A stretch of 64,000 nt of DNA from JBOFSQ01 sp051651625 (GTDB lineage Bacteria > Planctomycetota > Planctomycetia > Pirellulales > Thermoguttaceae): assembly GCA_051651625.1 (NCBI GenBank), contig JBOFSQ010000038.1, positions 1 through 64,000 on the forward strand, in the 5' to 3' direction. Under the pieces are notes generated by a model. The model did not search any database and had not been told where the DNA came from. It saw only the letters and a list, made by a program, of their open reading frames with translations. Every line of letters starts with the position of its first letter. Position 1 is the stretch's first letter. Shown here in pieces: positions 32,450 through 41,570 of the stretch. Both the position numbers and the translations under genes were made by a program.

Positions 32450-33526
32450 ATGTGGGCATTTGCTGACATTCTCAAACTGGCGAAACAGTTTCAAGCGAGT
32501 GACATACATCTCGTTCGCGGTGTTGCGCCGCTCTTTCGTATTCACGGCGAAATTCGCTCGGCGAAAGGCGCACCGCTGACGAAAGAGAACCTCCAAAGTC
32601 TCGTCGAAGAAGTTGCTACGCCGCGACAGTTCACGGCATTCGAGTCGCAGCAGCACCTCTGCTTTTCGACTTACTGGGAAGGCGTTGGTCGGTTCCGCGT
32701 GAGTCTCTATTATCACGCGACGATACCAGAAGTCTCGATCCGCATTTGCGAGACGCGAATACGAACGCTCGAAGAACTCGGTCTGCCGCAAGTTCTCGAA
32801 GACTTCGCGCGACTCCCTTACGGACTCGTTCTCGTCACCGGACCGACTGGCGTCGGCAAGACGACGACGCTCAACGTGATGGTAGACATCATCAATCAAG
32901 AACAGCGCAAGAAAATTGTGATGATCGAAGACCCTGTTGAGTTCGTTCACCACAATTCCAAGAGCATCGTTATTCAGCAGGAAATCTTGACCGATACGCC
33001 GAGTTATCAGAGTGCGCTCATCAACGTTTTGCGGCAAGACCCCGATGTAATCGTCATCGGCGAGATGCGAAGTCTTGAGACGATTGAGACTGCTCTTACT
33101 GCGGCGGAGACGGGGCATCTTGTTTTTGCAACGCTCCACACGCCCGACTCGGTGCAGTCGATTCAACGGATTCAAACCGTCTTTCCGGCGGCGATGCAAA
33201 ACCTGATCAACATGCAGCTTGCAAACTCGCTTCAGGCGGTTGTTTCACAACGTCTATTGCCGAGTGCCGACGGGAAAGGACGTGTCCTCGCGTATGAGGT
33301 TTGCATCGTCAACTATGCGATTCGGAATAAAATCCGCGAGCGAAACGCCCACCAAATTTATAACGACATTCAATCGGGGACGCGAAGCAAGATGCGTCTG
33401 ATGGACGTTTCACTTCTCGAACTCTACCAGCGTGGCGCGATCACTTACGACACCGCAATCAGCAACGCCCGCGACCCCAAAATGATCTCCCAAGCCGCTG
33501 GCCCCGCTGAAGACGTGTCGGTATAG
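32450..33526 (+). CDS. pilT: Type IV pilus retraction ATPase PilT-like
   Basis: The protein has 358 residues, standard for PilT. Walker A is GPTGVGKTTTLN near residue 131; the Asp box contains MIEDPVEFVH, Walker B VIVIGEMRS near 200, and the His box ATLHTPDS. This hexameric ATPase drives pilus retraction at the inner membrane. The N-terminal FADILKLAKQFQASDIHLVR is typical. No other pilus gene is nearby, which is common for pilT. GGAG precedes the ATG. The stop TAG and following ACCTG match the first bases of the terminal repeat described at 37309. Confidence 0.93.
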   Translation: MWAFADILKLAKQFQASDIHLVRGVAPLFRIHGEIRSAKGAPLTKENLQSLVEEVATPRQFTAFESQQHLCFSTYWEGVGRFRVSLYYHATIPEVSIRICETRIRTLEELGLPQVLEDFARLPYGLVLVTGPTGVGKTTTLNVMVDIINQEQRKKIVMIEDPVEFVHHNSKSIVIQQEILTDTPSYQSALINVLRQDPDVIVIGEMRSLETIETALTAAETGHLVFATLHTPDSVQSIQRIQTVFPAAMQNLINMQLANSLQAVVSQRLLPSADGKGRVLAYEVCIVNYAIRNKIRERNAHQIYNDIQSGTRSKMRLMDVSLLELYQRGAITYDTAISNARDPKMISQAAGPAEDVSV

Positions 33527-33583
33527 ACCTGCGGTAAGCGTTCACAGTATTCAAGTAGCATCGCTAGTTGGTTGTTCTTTTTT

Positions 33584-33720
33584 CTCACACGAAGGCACGA
33601 AGGCGAGTCTCCGCAGATTTCGCAGATTCACGCAGATTTTGCTGCGAAGTTTTAACCACGAAACACACGAAAATCTGCGACAATCTGCGGATTCAACTCC
33701 TCTTCGTGTCTTCGTGTGAG
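33584..33720. repeat. Long hairpin repeat, CACGAAGGCACGAAG family (copy 1)
   Basis: CTCACACGAAGGCACGAAG (33584-33602) pairs with CTTCGTGTCTTCGTGTGAG (33702-33720) with one mismatch; internal CGCAGATT/AATCTGCG elements pair as well. GTTCTTTTTT precedes it. Copies 2 and 3 lie at 51201 and 53686. It fills most of the gap between pilT and the convergent hydrolase gene. Confidence 0.75.
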
Positions 33721-33767
33721 ACTCCTCAAAAATTCGTGAACGGTTACGCCCCGCGTTACTGGTCTGC

Positions 33768-34922
33768 TCAAGGATGCGTCATTGAAACGGGTTCGAGTAT
33801 CGCATCGCTTCGTCTTTGACCAGAGACGTTTTTGCTGGCCGATGCTAACTCACCTGCGTTTGTCGCAGTGCCTCTGGTTTCAACACGTCCTACTCCCATA
33901 AAACCGCGTCTCTCGGCGGCAACGGCCAGTGTTGCTTCGGCTTCTCGGTTTTGCATAAGCGTAGCGGTCCAGAACAGCATCGTCGCCCGCGCCATCGCTG
34001 CGTGATAGGCGGCGTCATTCTCGCCAGAGCCGATCATGCGATTCCCAGAATAGATTTGATGATCGCCGCCAGCAAGCGTAAGAAGATAACACGCTAGATC
34101 AGGCGGTGCCATATCAAACGGGATGCGCCGCTGCGGCCCCTTCGTCATTCCGACTACAGAGTCGTCGTTTGTTCCAGCAACAAATAGGACAGGTCTGTCA
34201 ATGGTCTGATAAAGTTGTCGCGGCGCGATGTTGGTTGGATACACTGGGGCACCGAGCGAAACAACCGCTTTAATGCGAGCGTCGGCGAGAGACGGGCCAC
34301 CATCTGGCGGAGTTTGCCCAGCCAACATCAGCGACGCAAGTGCGCCGAGATTGTAGCCACTGACGCCAATGCTATCGGTGTCAATCGCAACTCCAATGAG
34401 ACTCTCTGGTGTCTGCTCGTCACCGTTTCGGTTGCGCGTAAGCCAGTTCAGTACGGCGGTTATATCGCGTGTGATGGTTCGTCCAGTCCAATACTTTTGA
34501 TACGCATCTTTGTAGGCAACGAGTGGACGAACCCGCTCGTCACGACAACCTTCACTCACCTCTTGATGGCGAATATGAATCGAGACAAAACCGCGCGAAG
34601 CCCACGCCGCACCAAGATAACCACAGTCGTTTTGCGATCCGCCAAGTCCGTGTGAGACAAGGATAACCGGACACGCCGAACTCGCTTGAACAGGCCGGTA
34701 GACCTTGACGTTGATCCGTCGCGGCCCCGGCTCTACTGTGAGCGTTAGCCGCACCGTTCGCACGCCGACCGGACTCGGCAATTCACTAGCTTCGCGCGAG
34801 AGCGACTGTGGCGATGTCGCTAGAGTGGTCTCGCTTGCATCGCGGAGATCACCCAGAGATTCTGCGCGGACAACCGCTACACAAACGAGTATCACAACAA
34901 CAAAAAACGAAAAGCGATACAT
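33768..34922 (-). CDS. Exported alpha/beta hydrolase homologue with lost nucleophile
   Basis: The protein has 384 residues. A signal peptide (MYRFSFFVVVILVCVAVVRA) is followed by an alpha/beta hydrolase of the PAF-acetylhydrolase/chlorophyllase-like type: CPVILVSHGLGGSQNDCGYL gives the oxyanion region. The nucleophile elbow at about residue 187 reads GVSGYNLGAL, where family members have GHSFGA or GHSLGG, so the Ser is replaced by Asn. LFVAGTNDDSVV and LAGGDHQIY preserve Asp and His positions. It is either catalytically dead, a binding or scaffold protein, or uses other chemistry. GAAGGTG precedes the ATG. Confidence 0.8.
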   Translation of the reverse strand: MYRFSFFVVVILVCVAVVRAESLGDLRDASETTLATSPQSLSREASELPSPVGVRTVRLTLTVEPGPRRINVKVYRPVQASSACPVILVSHGLGGSQNDCGYLGAAWASRGFVSIHIRHQEVSEGCRDERVRPLVAYKDAYQKYWTGRTITRDITAVLNWLTRNRNGDEQTPESLIGVAIDTDSIGVSGYNLGALASLMLAGQTPPDGGPSLADARIKAVVSLGAPVYPTNIAPRQLYQTIDRPVLFVAGTNDDSVVGMTKGPQRRIPFDMAPPDLACYLLTLAGGDHQIYSGNRMIGSGENDAAYHAAMARATMLFWTATLMQNREAEATLAVAAERRGFMGVGRVETRGTATNAGELASASKNVSGQRRSDAILEPVSMTHP

Positions 34923-34970
34923 ATAACACCTTCTTACCGTTATGGGGAATTCAAATCGTCTTGCGGAGTG

Positions 34971-36038
34971 TCAGTTGGTCAGTTCGAGCGGCAACGAGTC
35001 GCTGAACGGTAGCGGCGAAGAACTGTTTTTCTCTGGTGCGGACGTGTTTGCTGTTGGGGCTGGCTTGCTACCGGCTATTGGTGAACTGAGTATTTTCCCA
35101 AAGTTTTTGTCGCGTTCGCGTCGTTCGCGTGCCGCCTGACCGTCTGGGTGCGCGTGTTCGGTTTCGAGTTGAGACAGTGCCGCCTTTGTCTGGGCTGGTC
35201 GCATTTCCTTATTGGCGTCACAAATTTCGGCAGGACACGCACACGGCGAACGCAAACAAAACTTGCACGCATAGGCATACGAAACTTGTCCGGCTCGCGG
35301 CCCAGTCGTACACTGGCACTCTTCCGCACGGCAATAATCGCACGTCCATCGAAACGTCGTCGGACGCTGGTAGGCACCCCACATTGCTGGATTCCATGTC
35401 GGCTTGTAGTACGGTGCGGGATTGTAGTAAACGGGAAAACGTCCGGCACCGTTGTTGTAGAAGTTTGTGACAATCCGAGGCGGACGCCCAAAGTGTGGAT
35501 TGTAGTTATACGGATTGAACTCACCTTTCGGGCCGTGTCCGTCGGCGGTGTGTTCGCATGGGTCGCTGCGGCGGGCGCGACACGCATCACACGTTCCGCA
35601 CGGTTCTTCGCCAGCCGTAACGTCACAAAACGAACAAGTGTTCAAATCGCGCGGCTGAACACAGTGGCGGCAAATCCGTTTCTGGCAAGGAAAACCATCA
35701 CGGCACGACGGACACCGACCACATGGAACAAGCTCACCACCCTTACAGATTGGGCAAACGGCACCGGCAGTTGTGTCGAGTGGAATCGACATTGGCGATG
35801 TGACGGGTTCTGCTGTCTGGATAGTTTGTGGCGGAACTTGGGCAACGCGCACCGGTGACGATGTGCGCTGCACAGCTTCAACTGATGGGGCAGGGCGTAG
35901 ATCGCGCCGCACCGCTACATCCGACGAAACCGGCGGCGTCAGCGACGCAGCAGATTGACGCGATTGCGCCACAACAGTTCCGCAACTGACCGCAAATAAA
36001 ACCAGACTACCAAACCAAAGCAAGTTTCGTTTTGTCAT
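34971..36038 (-). CDS. Secreted Cys-rich protein with zinc-finger-like CxxC repeats
   Basis: The protein has 355 residues. A signal peptide (MTKRNLLWFGSLVLFAVSCG) and an unstructured stretch are followed by at least ten CxxC pairs: CPICKGGELVPCGRCPSCRD, CRHC, CSFC, CGTCDACRA, then CDYCRAEECQC and CKFCLRSPCAC. The first block resembles DnaJ zinc fingers. A Tyr/Pro/Asn-rich linker (NPYNYNPHFGRPP, FYNNGAGRFPVYYNPAPYY) separates the blocks. In an exported protein these would bind metals or form disulfides. No name can be assigned. Proteins of this look recur in planctomycetes. Confidence 0.7.
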   Translation of the reverse strand: MTKRNLLWFGSLVLFAVSCGTVVAQSRQSAASLTPPVSSDVAVRRDLRPAPSVEAVQRTSSPVRVAQVPPQTIQTAEPVTSPMSIPLDTTAGAVCPICKGGELVPCGRCPSCRDGFPCQKRICRHCVQPRDLNTCSFCDVTAGEEPCGTCDACRARRSDPCEHTADGHGPKGEFNPYNYNPHFGRPPRIVTNFYNNGAGRFPVYYNPAPYYKPTWNPAMWGAYQRPTTFRWTCDYCRAEECQCTTGPRAGQVSYAYACKFCLRSPCACPAEICDANKEMRPAQTKAALSQLETEHAHPDGQAARERRERDKNFGKILSSPIAGSKPAPTANTSAPEKNSSSPLPFSDSLPLELTN

Positions 36039-36173
36039 GACATCACCACCCAGATTACATCAGTGTCGCTTCAAGCAGGCCAATCGGCTTACCCTTCGCA
36101 ACCAGTCTAGCATGCAATTCTTGCGTAGGCGGAAAGATTTCACAACGATTCAAGAATCCATCGCGCACGCGAT

Positions 36174-37298
36174 TTACCGCGTGGTTCGTCCGTGGAAGAG
36201 AATGTCGTCGCCGGACGGAAGCCACTCGGAAGATGCAAACGTAACTGCGTTACACATCTCCGTCAGGCCACAACCAGCAATCGGCGTCGGCGATGCGGCA
36301 CCGCCAATCAACTTTGGTGCGACGAATGCGTAGACTTCGTCGATGAGGTTTTCGTCGAAGAACGAACCGAGAATTCGTCCGCCACCTTCGACGAGAAGAT
36401 TTGTCACGCCACTCTTTGCAAGGTGCGTGAGGAGAATGTTGAGTCGTGTCGTTCCGTCGTCGATGAGCAGAGTTTCTGCACCAGCCACTTCAAGACGCTT
36501 GCGTTCTGCATCCGTCGCGGTCGCGGCAACAACAAGGAGCGGCACGTCGCACGCCGTCGCCAGAAGACGACTCGATTCGCCAACCGATTCAGTTCGCCCG
36601 ACGACGATTCGTCGCGGCGTGCGAACGTTAGAGCCGCAAACATCACGAACCGTGAGGAGCGGGTCATCGCGTCGCGCTGTTTCACCGCCGATCAAGATCG
36701 CATCGACACGGCTGCGAAGCTGCATCACCGTTGCCCGCGACGCGGCACAAGAAATCCAGCGACTCGAACCGGTCGTGCTGGCGATCTTGCCATCGAGCGT
36801 CATTGCATACTTTGCGATAACCCACGGGCGATTGTTCTTGAGTCGCATCAAGTATGGCGCGAGAACGTATTGCGCCGCGATTTCCTCGACGCCGACAGTT
36901 ACGTCGATTCCGTTTTGGCGAAGCTGTGCAACGCCTTCACCGCTGACGTGTGGAAACGGGTCGAGCGTGGCGACAACAACGCGACGAGGCCGCGCCGCAA
37001 GAATTGCATCGGTACACGGCGGCGTCTTGCCGGTGTGACAACACGGTTCAAGCGTGACGTAAATCGTTGCACCATTGGGGTCGGTCTTGCACGAATTGAG
37101 TGCGACAACTTCAGCGTGCGGACCGCCAAACGTTGCGTGATAACCTTCGCCCAAAACAACACCATCGCGGACGACAACACACCCGACCATCGGATTCGGT
37201 TCAACACAACCTTCGCCGCGCACCGCAAGCGATACCGCGCGACGCATCCAGTATGCGTCGTCGGCTGTTTGGTTGTGTGACGTTGTTTCTGGGTACAT
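36174..37298 (-). CDS. ribD: Bifunctional riboflavin biosynthesis deaminase/reductase RibD
   Basis: The protein has 374 residues, the normal RibD length. It deaminates and then reduces the pyrimidine intermediate in riboflavin synthesis. The deaminase domain has the zinc motifs HAEVVAL and PCCHTGKTPPC (about residues 61-94), and the C-terminal reductase domain begins KNNRPWVIAKYAMTLDGKIA and contains LLVEGGGRILGSFFDENLID. No other rib gene is in the window. The start is 10 bp from a terminal-repeat element that fills the gap to fliG. Confidence 0.95.
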   Translation of the reverse strand: MYPETTSHNQTADDAYWMRRAVSLAVRGEGCVEPNPMVGCVVVRDGVVLGEGYHATFGGPHAEVVALNSCKTDPNGATIYVTLEPCCHTGKTPPCTDAILAARPRRVVVATLDPFPHVSGEGVAQLRQNGIDVTVGVEEIAAQYVLAPYLMRLKNNRPWVIAKYAMTLDGKIASTTGSSRWISCAASRATVMQLRSRVDAILIGGETARRDDPLLTVRDVCGSNVRTPRRIVVGRTESVGESSRLLATACDVPLLVVAATATDAERKRLEVAGAETLLIDDGTTRLNILLTHLAKSGVTNLLVEGGGRILGSFFDENLIDEVYAFVAPKLIGGAASPTPIAGCGLTEMCNAVTFASSEWLPSGDDILFHGRTTR

Positions 37299-37308
37299 GG
37301 CCGGTTAC

Positions 37309-37453
37309 TAGACCTGTTCGGAAACATAAAATTGGGGCGATTTGGTAGTTCAGGTTCGGCATAGCCGAACCCTCCAGTTATCAACGCCGTAGGCGTTTGG
37401 AGGGTTCGGCTATGCCGAACCGCTGTGCGGGTGCAAGTCTCTGAACAGGTCTA
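37309..37453. repeat. MITE-like element with TAGACCTGTTC inverted ends (copy 1)
   Basis: Perfect 11-bp inverted ends TAGACCTGTTC (37309-37319) and GAACAGGTCTA (37443-37453) flank a 24-bp inverted repeat GGTTCGGCATAGCCGAACC plus CTCCA (37353-37376 against 37398-37421). The element is 145 bp. It lies exactly between the ribD start and the fliG stop, and its right end supplies the TAG stop of fliG. Confidence 0.85.
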
Positions 37454-38449
37454 CTGAATGAAGCGTTCTTCGCCACCGTCGTTGTTGATGGTGACATCGC
37501 CAGAGTCTTCAAGTCGCCGGATGACATCGACGATTTCTTGCTGTACCGTTTCGACTTCCGATGCGCGGAGTGCTCCCAAGAAGTCCATTTCTTCTTGGAG
37601 CATTTGTGCGGCTCGTTTCGACATGTTGCGAAAAATTTTCTCGCGTAGCTCTTCGCTGCTCCCCTTGAGAGCCTTCGCCCACTGCGAACTTTCAACACCT
37701 TTGAGGATCGTTTGAATGTCTGTATCGGTGAGTTTGAGAATGTCTTCAAAGACAAACATAAGACGCCGAATATCATCGACGAGTTGCGGGTCGTCTTGTG
37801 CGAGTGTTTCCATGATCGTTCTACCGGTGGCGCGGTCGATTACGTTCATGATTTCTGCAACAGCATCGACACCGCCGGCACTTTCAAAGCGTTGGCTCAT
37901 CACGCTTGCCATACGCACTTCCAACCCTTTCTCGACCTCTTTGATGATGTCTGGACTCGTTTGCTGCATCGTCGCGATCCGGCGAATGACTGCAATCTGC
38001 CGTTCAGGCGTGAGTGCATTGATCACGTCCGATGCCTGACTAGGTGCCAGATGCGTGATGATTAGCGCAATCGTCTGCGGGTGTTCCTCGACGATAAACG
38101 TAGCAAGGTTTTGGCTGTCAACTTTCTGCAAGAAACCGAACGGTATCGCTTCGAGCGACGCGCGAACGGAGTCGATGATCGCCGAACCATCGGCACCGAG
38201 AGCCGACTCCGCGAGCGACGCCGCCACGTTGAAACCGCCCGCGCTGCCTAGTAGCTTCGTCGGGTTCGCACGCGAGAACTCCTTGATGACGTTCTCTTGC
38301 TCTTCGGGCGTAATCATACCGATCTTCGCAATCTCGGTCATGACGACCTCGACCTGCTTCTGCGGCAACCGCGTCAGAATCTCCGCCGCCGCTTCCTCCG
38401 GTATGCTGACCAAAAATACTGCTGCTTTGCGTAAATTGTTTGTGGCCAT
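37451..38449 (-). CDS. fliG: Flagellar motor switch protein FliG
   Basis: The protein has 332 residues, the standard FliG length. It forms the C-ring part that meets the stator. VEEHPQTIALIITHLAPSQA is the characteristic EHPQ motif in the middle domain, followed by DVINALTPERQIAVIRRIA; the C-terminal domain has GVESSQWAKALKGSSEELRE and FRNMSKRAAQMLQEEMDFLG, carrying the charged torque helix. The stop TAG belongs to the MITE-like element. Upstream, 41 bp away on the same strand, is the WD40 gene. No other motor genes are near. Confidence 0.95.
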   Translation of the reverse strand: MATNNLRKAAVFLVSIPEEAAAEILTRLPQKQVEVVMTEIAKIGMITPEEQENVIKEFSRANPTKLLGSAGGFNVAASLAESALGADGSAIIDSVRASLEAIPFGFLQKVDSQNLATFIVEEHPQTIALIITHLAPSQASDVINALTPERQIAVIRRIATMQQTSPDIIKEVEKGLEVRMASVMSQRFESAGGVDAVAEIMNVIDRATGRTIMETLAQDDPQLVDDIRRLMFVFEDILKLTDTDIQTILKGVESSQWAKALKGSSEELREKIFRNMSKRAAQMLQEEMDFLGALRASEVETVQQEIVDVIRRLEDSGDVTINNDGGEERFIQ

Positions 38450-38490
38450 AACTTAACTCGATTCGTTACGACGGAGACGTATGACGTGTC

Positions 38491-40578
38491 TTATCGTCGT
38501 GGTGTCGTTGCTGCTGCGGTTTGGTCAACTACTTCGTGTGCGAGTGTGATCATTTCCTCGCGGTCGAGTGGGAGGCGATGCACGCTCCACTCCGCCGAAC
38601 CAATTTGCGGTACTGCTCGCGGTGATACCGCTTGGATCAATCGGTTGTTCGCGTCGAAGTGTATGTCGGCTATCGGGAATTGCGATGGCCCGCGCGGTGA
38701 AAGTGTGATCGGATCGGCTAAGTCGCCGTTACTTCCGACTCGCCAAAGCTGAAGTGACGACGTGCCGCTGAGCACCGAAAGAAACGAGTTGTCTGGACTG
38801 ATTTCAATACTGCGTACACCGCCTATTCGCGTTGCAAGTACGATGGGCGTGTGAACTATTGCTGCTCGCAACGTGCCGACGTTCCACGCCAGAAGTTGCT
38901 GGTCGAGACCCCCGGAAAGCAACGTCTGCGAGTTTGGAAGTGCGGTGAGCACGGTCACCCATCCGCGGTGTCCGGTGAGCGTTCCGAGCGGTACCGACAT
39001 GCCGTTTTTCAGTCCCCACAAACGAATCGTGTTGTCTTCGCCACCAGTTGCGATCCACGAATGGTCAGGCGCGATGGCGATTGACAAGATTCCGCTATCG
39101 TGTGCTTTTATCGCTGATAGACCAATTCCTGTCACGGTGGCGGTCAGATCGTAGATGCGTAAACTTCCGTCTTCGCTCCCGATAGCGAGCCAGTGTGAAT
39201 GGCGGCAAAACGCGAGCGACTTCACCGGTTGCGTGTGGCCGCGAAGTGGAATCGGTTGGTGCCAAGCGGGCGCATCAACAAGACGCTGACACTGCGCAAC
39301 CGATGCGATGTTCCATAACAAACACTGCGCAGGTACGCTGGATACATTGCGTTCGTTGCGTGTTCCAGTGAACGCAACCATCCACAAACCGTCTGGCGAC
39401 AGCGCAACTTTGCGAAGTCCGGGAAGAACGACGGGCAACGTGAAACCGCTTTGCTCGGCGTGACCGTGCGGGCGAGTCCACCACCAAGTTATCGTTCCGT
39501 CTGCGCACCCCGCGACGACGAAACGTTCATCTGGAGTCATGCAAAGACTTACTACTGGAGATGCCGTTTCCGTCAGTGTTTTTACCTCGTGCTTTTGTGC
39601 GTCCCACAGTTTGATCGTACCGCCACGACACGCTGCGGCAATAAATCGTCCTCTAGGTGTTACTGCTATCGACTCGATCTGCGGGAGCGAATCCATGACT
39701 GGTTCGGCCACACGCAAACCCAAAAGCAATGCACGCAACAAATGGCTCTGCTGCGCAACGGTCTCGCTTCGCTGCGACGTTACCAGCAGGTCGTTCACCT
39801 CCAAACACATAGCGAGGCTTTCGAGTGGATTCTCGGACGCTATCGCCGCTGCACGCTCAAGTTGCTGCGATGCAAGAGTGGAGTTGTCTTCGCTGCGAAC
39901 CTCACTCGGCGTGAACAGGTCGTTCAACGTCGTCTGTGGATCGGACGTGACTAACGTTTCGTTCGCAATGTTTTCTTCGGTGGGCAGGGCGATTGGTGGC
40001 GCAATTGGTGGCGCGATTGGCAGCGCGGCGATGCGTGGTGACGCGGCAACTTCGGTGCGTTCTGCAACCGCCAACCATTCAGCACCGGTGCTGGTGATTG
40101 GCGTAAGAAGCTCGCTTGCTGTTGTGGTTGCGTTCGCTGGATGAGCGGGAAACACTGCCGACGGCGACACGGCAGAAGCAATCTTGTGTGACGGTGGCAG
40201 AGTGGCGTCAACGATCTTGCTTGGTTCGCGTCCGAGAAATGTCAGCATCATCACGGCCACGCCGCCAACAATACTGGCCAACTGGAGCAAAACGAGGCGT
40301 CGTCGATGTTGGTTGTTCGTGCTCGATTTCGGCTGCGTGACGATTTCTGGAACTGGAAGATTTAACCGTCGTCGCCGTCCTGCGCGGCGTTGCGATCTCG
40401 CACAACTTGGTTGGTGCGCGAAGTCGAAGTCACAACACGGACAGACAACTGCTACACCGTCACTCCACACCTTAACGACAAACCCGCACTGCGGACAGAC
40501 GTGTCCGTGGTGGTCGGTTTTTGCTGGCGAGTTGGTCGCCGGTCGCTGATGCGGGTGTGGTGCAACAAATCGGGTCAT
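38491..40578 (-). CDS. WD40-repeat protein with N-terminal zinc ribbon and membrane anchor
   Basis: The protein has 695 residues. A zinc ribbon (CPQCGFVVKVWSDGVAVVCP, then CCDF) lies at about 28-51, one transmembrane helix (LVLLQLASIVGGVAVMMLTF) at about 95-115, a Pro/Ala/Thr-rich linker to about 260, then a WD40 propeller (about 290-680) with blades such as FIAAACRGGTIKLWDAQ, LAIGSEDGSLRIYDL and WIATGGEDNTIRLWG. The propeller would be periplasmic and the ribbon cytoplasmic. The proximity to fliG on the same strand may be accidental. The start gives MTRFVAPHPH. Confidence 0.82.
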   Translation of the reverse strand: MTRFVAPHPHQRPATNSPAKTDHHGHVCPQCGFVVKVWSDGVAVVCPCCDFDFAHQPSCARSQRRAGRRRRLNLPVPEIVTQPKSSTNNQHRRRLVLLQLASIVGGVAVMMLTFLGREPSKIVDATLPPSHKIASAVSPSAVFPAHPANATTTASELLTPITSTGAEWLAVAERTEVAASPRIAALPIAPPIAPPIALPTEENIANETLVTSDPQTTLNDLFTPSEVRSEDNSTLASQQLERAAAIASENPLESLAMCLEVNDLLVTSQRSETVAQQSHLLRALLLGLRVAEPVMDSLPQIESIAVTPRGRFIAAACRGGTIKLWDAQKHEVKTLTETASPVVSLCMTPDERFVVAGCADGTITWWWTRPHGHAEQSGFTLPVVLPGLRKVALSPDGLWMVAFTGTRNERNVSSVPAQCLLWNIASVAQCQRLVDAPAWHQPIPLRGHTQPVKSLAFCRHSHWLAIGSEDGSLRIYDLTATVTGIGLSAIKAHDSGILSIAIAPDHSWIATGGEDNTIRLWGLKNGMSVPLGTLTGHRGWVTVLTALPNSQTLLSGGLDQQLLAWNVGTLRAAIVHTPIVLATRIGGVRSIEISPDNSFLSVLSGTSSLQLWRVGSNGDLADPITLSPRGPSQFPIADIHFDANNRLIQAVSPRAVPQIGSAEWSVHRLPLDREEMITLAHEVVDQTAAATTPRR

Positions 40579-40651
40579 CGCCTCGATTCATCGGCATGCG
40601 CCGCACGCACAACACGCTAAATACGGAAAACCGACACAACTACTACCATCG

Positions 40652-40984
40652 CTAAACTTCGCCCATACAGACAGGTTCCCGCGTGTTTTCGATCATCCAG
40701 TTTGCGTAAGGTGCGTTGACTTCAACGATCTGAATCGCCGTAATTTGCGGGCACAGATAAGGATGGAGCGATTCGACAAGCTGGGCGATTTGCGAAAAAA
40801 GTCCGCGCCGAGTTTTGGCGATGGCGAGTCGTTCGGGCGAGTGCTCGCGTTTTCCTTCCCAAGTGTAGAACGACTCGATTGGCACAATCTGCACGCACGC
40901 CACGAGTCGCTCATCGAGAAGTTTCTCGGCAATTTTGACCGCAGATTCTTCGTCGGGAAACGTGATTTGGACTTCGATGAACAT
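40652..40984 (-). CDS. cutA: CutA1 divalent-ion tolerance protein
   Basis: The protein has 110 residues, the usual length. MFIEVQITFPDEESAVKIAE, ACVQIVPIESFYTWEGK, ETTMLVKT-like EHSPERLAIAKTRR and HPYLCPQITAIQIVEVN are the CutA1 signature; the protein is a ferredoxin-like trimer. The ATG at 40984 is one base after the TGA of the cytochrome gene (TGACATG), so co-translation is likely; an in-frame ATG at 41011 would give a non-conserved extension. Confidence 0.93.
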   Translation of the reverse strand: MFIEVQITFPDEESAVKIAEKLLDERLVACVQIVPIESFYTWEGKREHSPERLAIAKTRRGLFSQIAQLVESLHPYLCPQITAIQIVEVNAPYANWMIENTREPVCMGEV

Positions 40985-40985
40985 G

Positions 40986-41534
40986 TCAGTGGTCTCCGTC
41001 GTGACAGGCATTGCAGAGGAATTCGCGCGGTGCTGACAAGAGTCCTTTTCCTTTGACGGTCGAACCGTGAAGTGCGTGACACAGTTCGCAATCTTGAAGC
41101 GGTTCGAAGACGTGTCCGTGCGTGACCGCGAACTCCTTCGCTGGATGACAGACCAAACAAGCAGTGAACGGAAGCAGCCGTCCGACTATCGGCGACGCCC
41201 CATCGGCATCAATAACTTCGTGGCAGTCGCTGCACGTTTCGGATTTGTTGATGTCGATGTGCGACTTTGGCGCGACATTGTGTACGGTCTCGGTAGGGAG
41301 TGCCACTGTTCGTTTTGATGGCGGTGTTTTCAGTTCGAGACCAACGGCAGACTGCTGCCTCGCTTGAGCGAGAAAATCTTTGATGTTTTTCGGCAACCAC
41401 ATCTCGCCATCGAAATCAATACACCAGTCAACAAGCAAAAACATCAGCGCACCGCCGAAGATGAGCGTCATCACGACGGAAACAAAAGCCTGAACGGCAA
41501 ATATCGCGCCGCTATTTTTCGATTGATTTGACAT
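40986..41534 (-). CDS. Membrane-anchored tetrahaem c-type cytochrome
   Basis: The protein has 182 residues. One N-terminal transmembrane helix (FVSVVMTLIFGGALMFLLVD) anchors a periplasmic domain with four CxxCH sites at residues 101 (CSDCH), 126 (CLVCH), 149 (CELCH) and 174 (CNACH). The pattern and surrounding LCHALHGS match the doubled-CXXCH-motif cytochromes, which shuttle electrons in the periplasm. It is the fifth gene of the minus-strand run that starts with the acyltransferase. Confidence 0.85.
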   Translation of the reverse strand: MSNQSKNSGAIFAVQAFVSVVMTLIFGGALMFLLVDWCIDFDGEMWLPKNIKDFLAQARQQSAVGLELKTPPSKRTVALPTETVHNVAPKSHIDINKSETCSDCHEVIDADGASPIVGRLLPFTACLVCHPAKEFAVTHGHVFEPLQDCELCHALHGSTVKGKGLLSAPREFLCNACHDGDH

Positions 41535-41570
41535 GTGTATGCAAAATGCAAACCGGATTGTTGTAGTCTC

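Noticed and set aside
36192..37280. A 362-codon plus-strand frame
   Set aside because: It is antisense to ribD, which has complete deaminase and reductase motifs.
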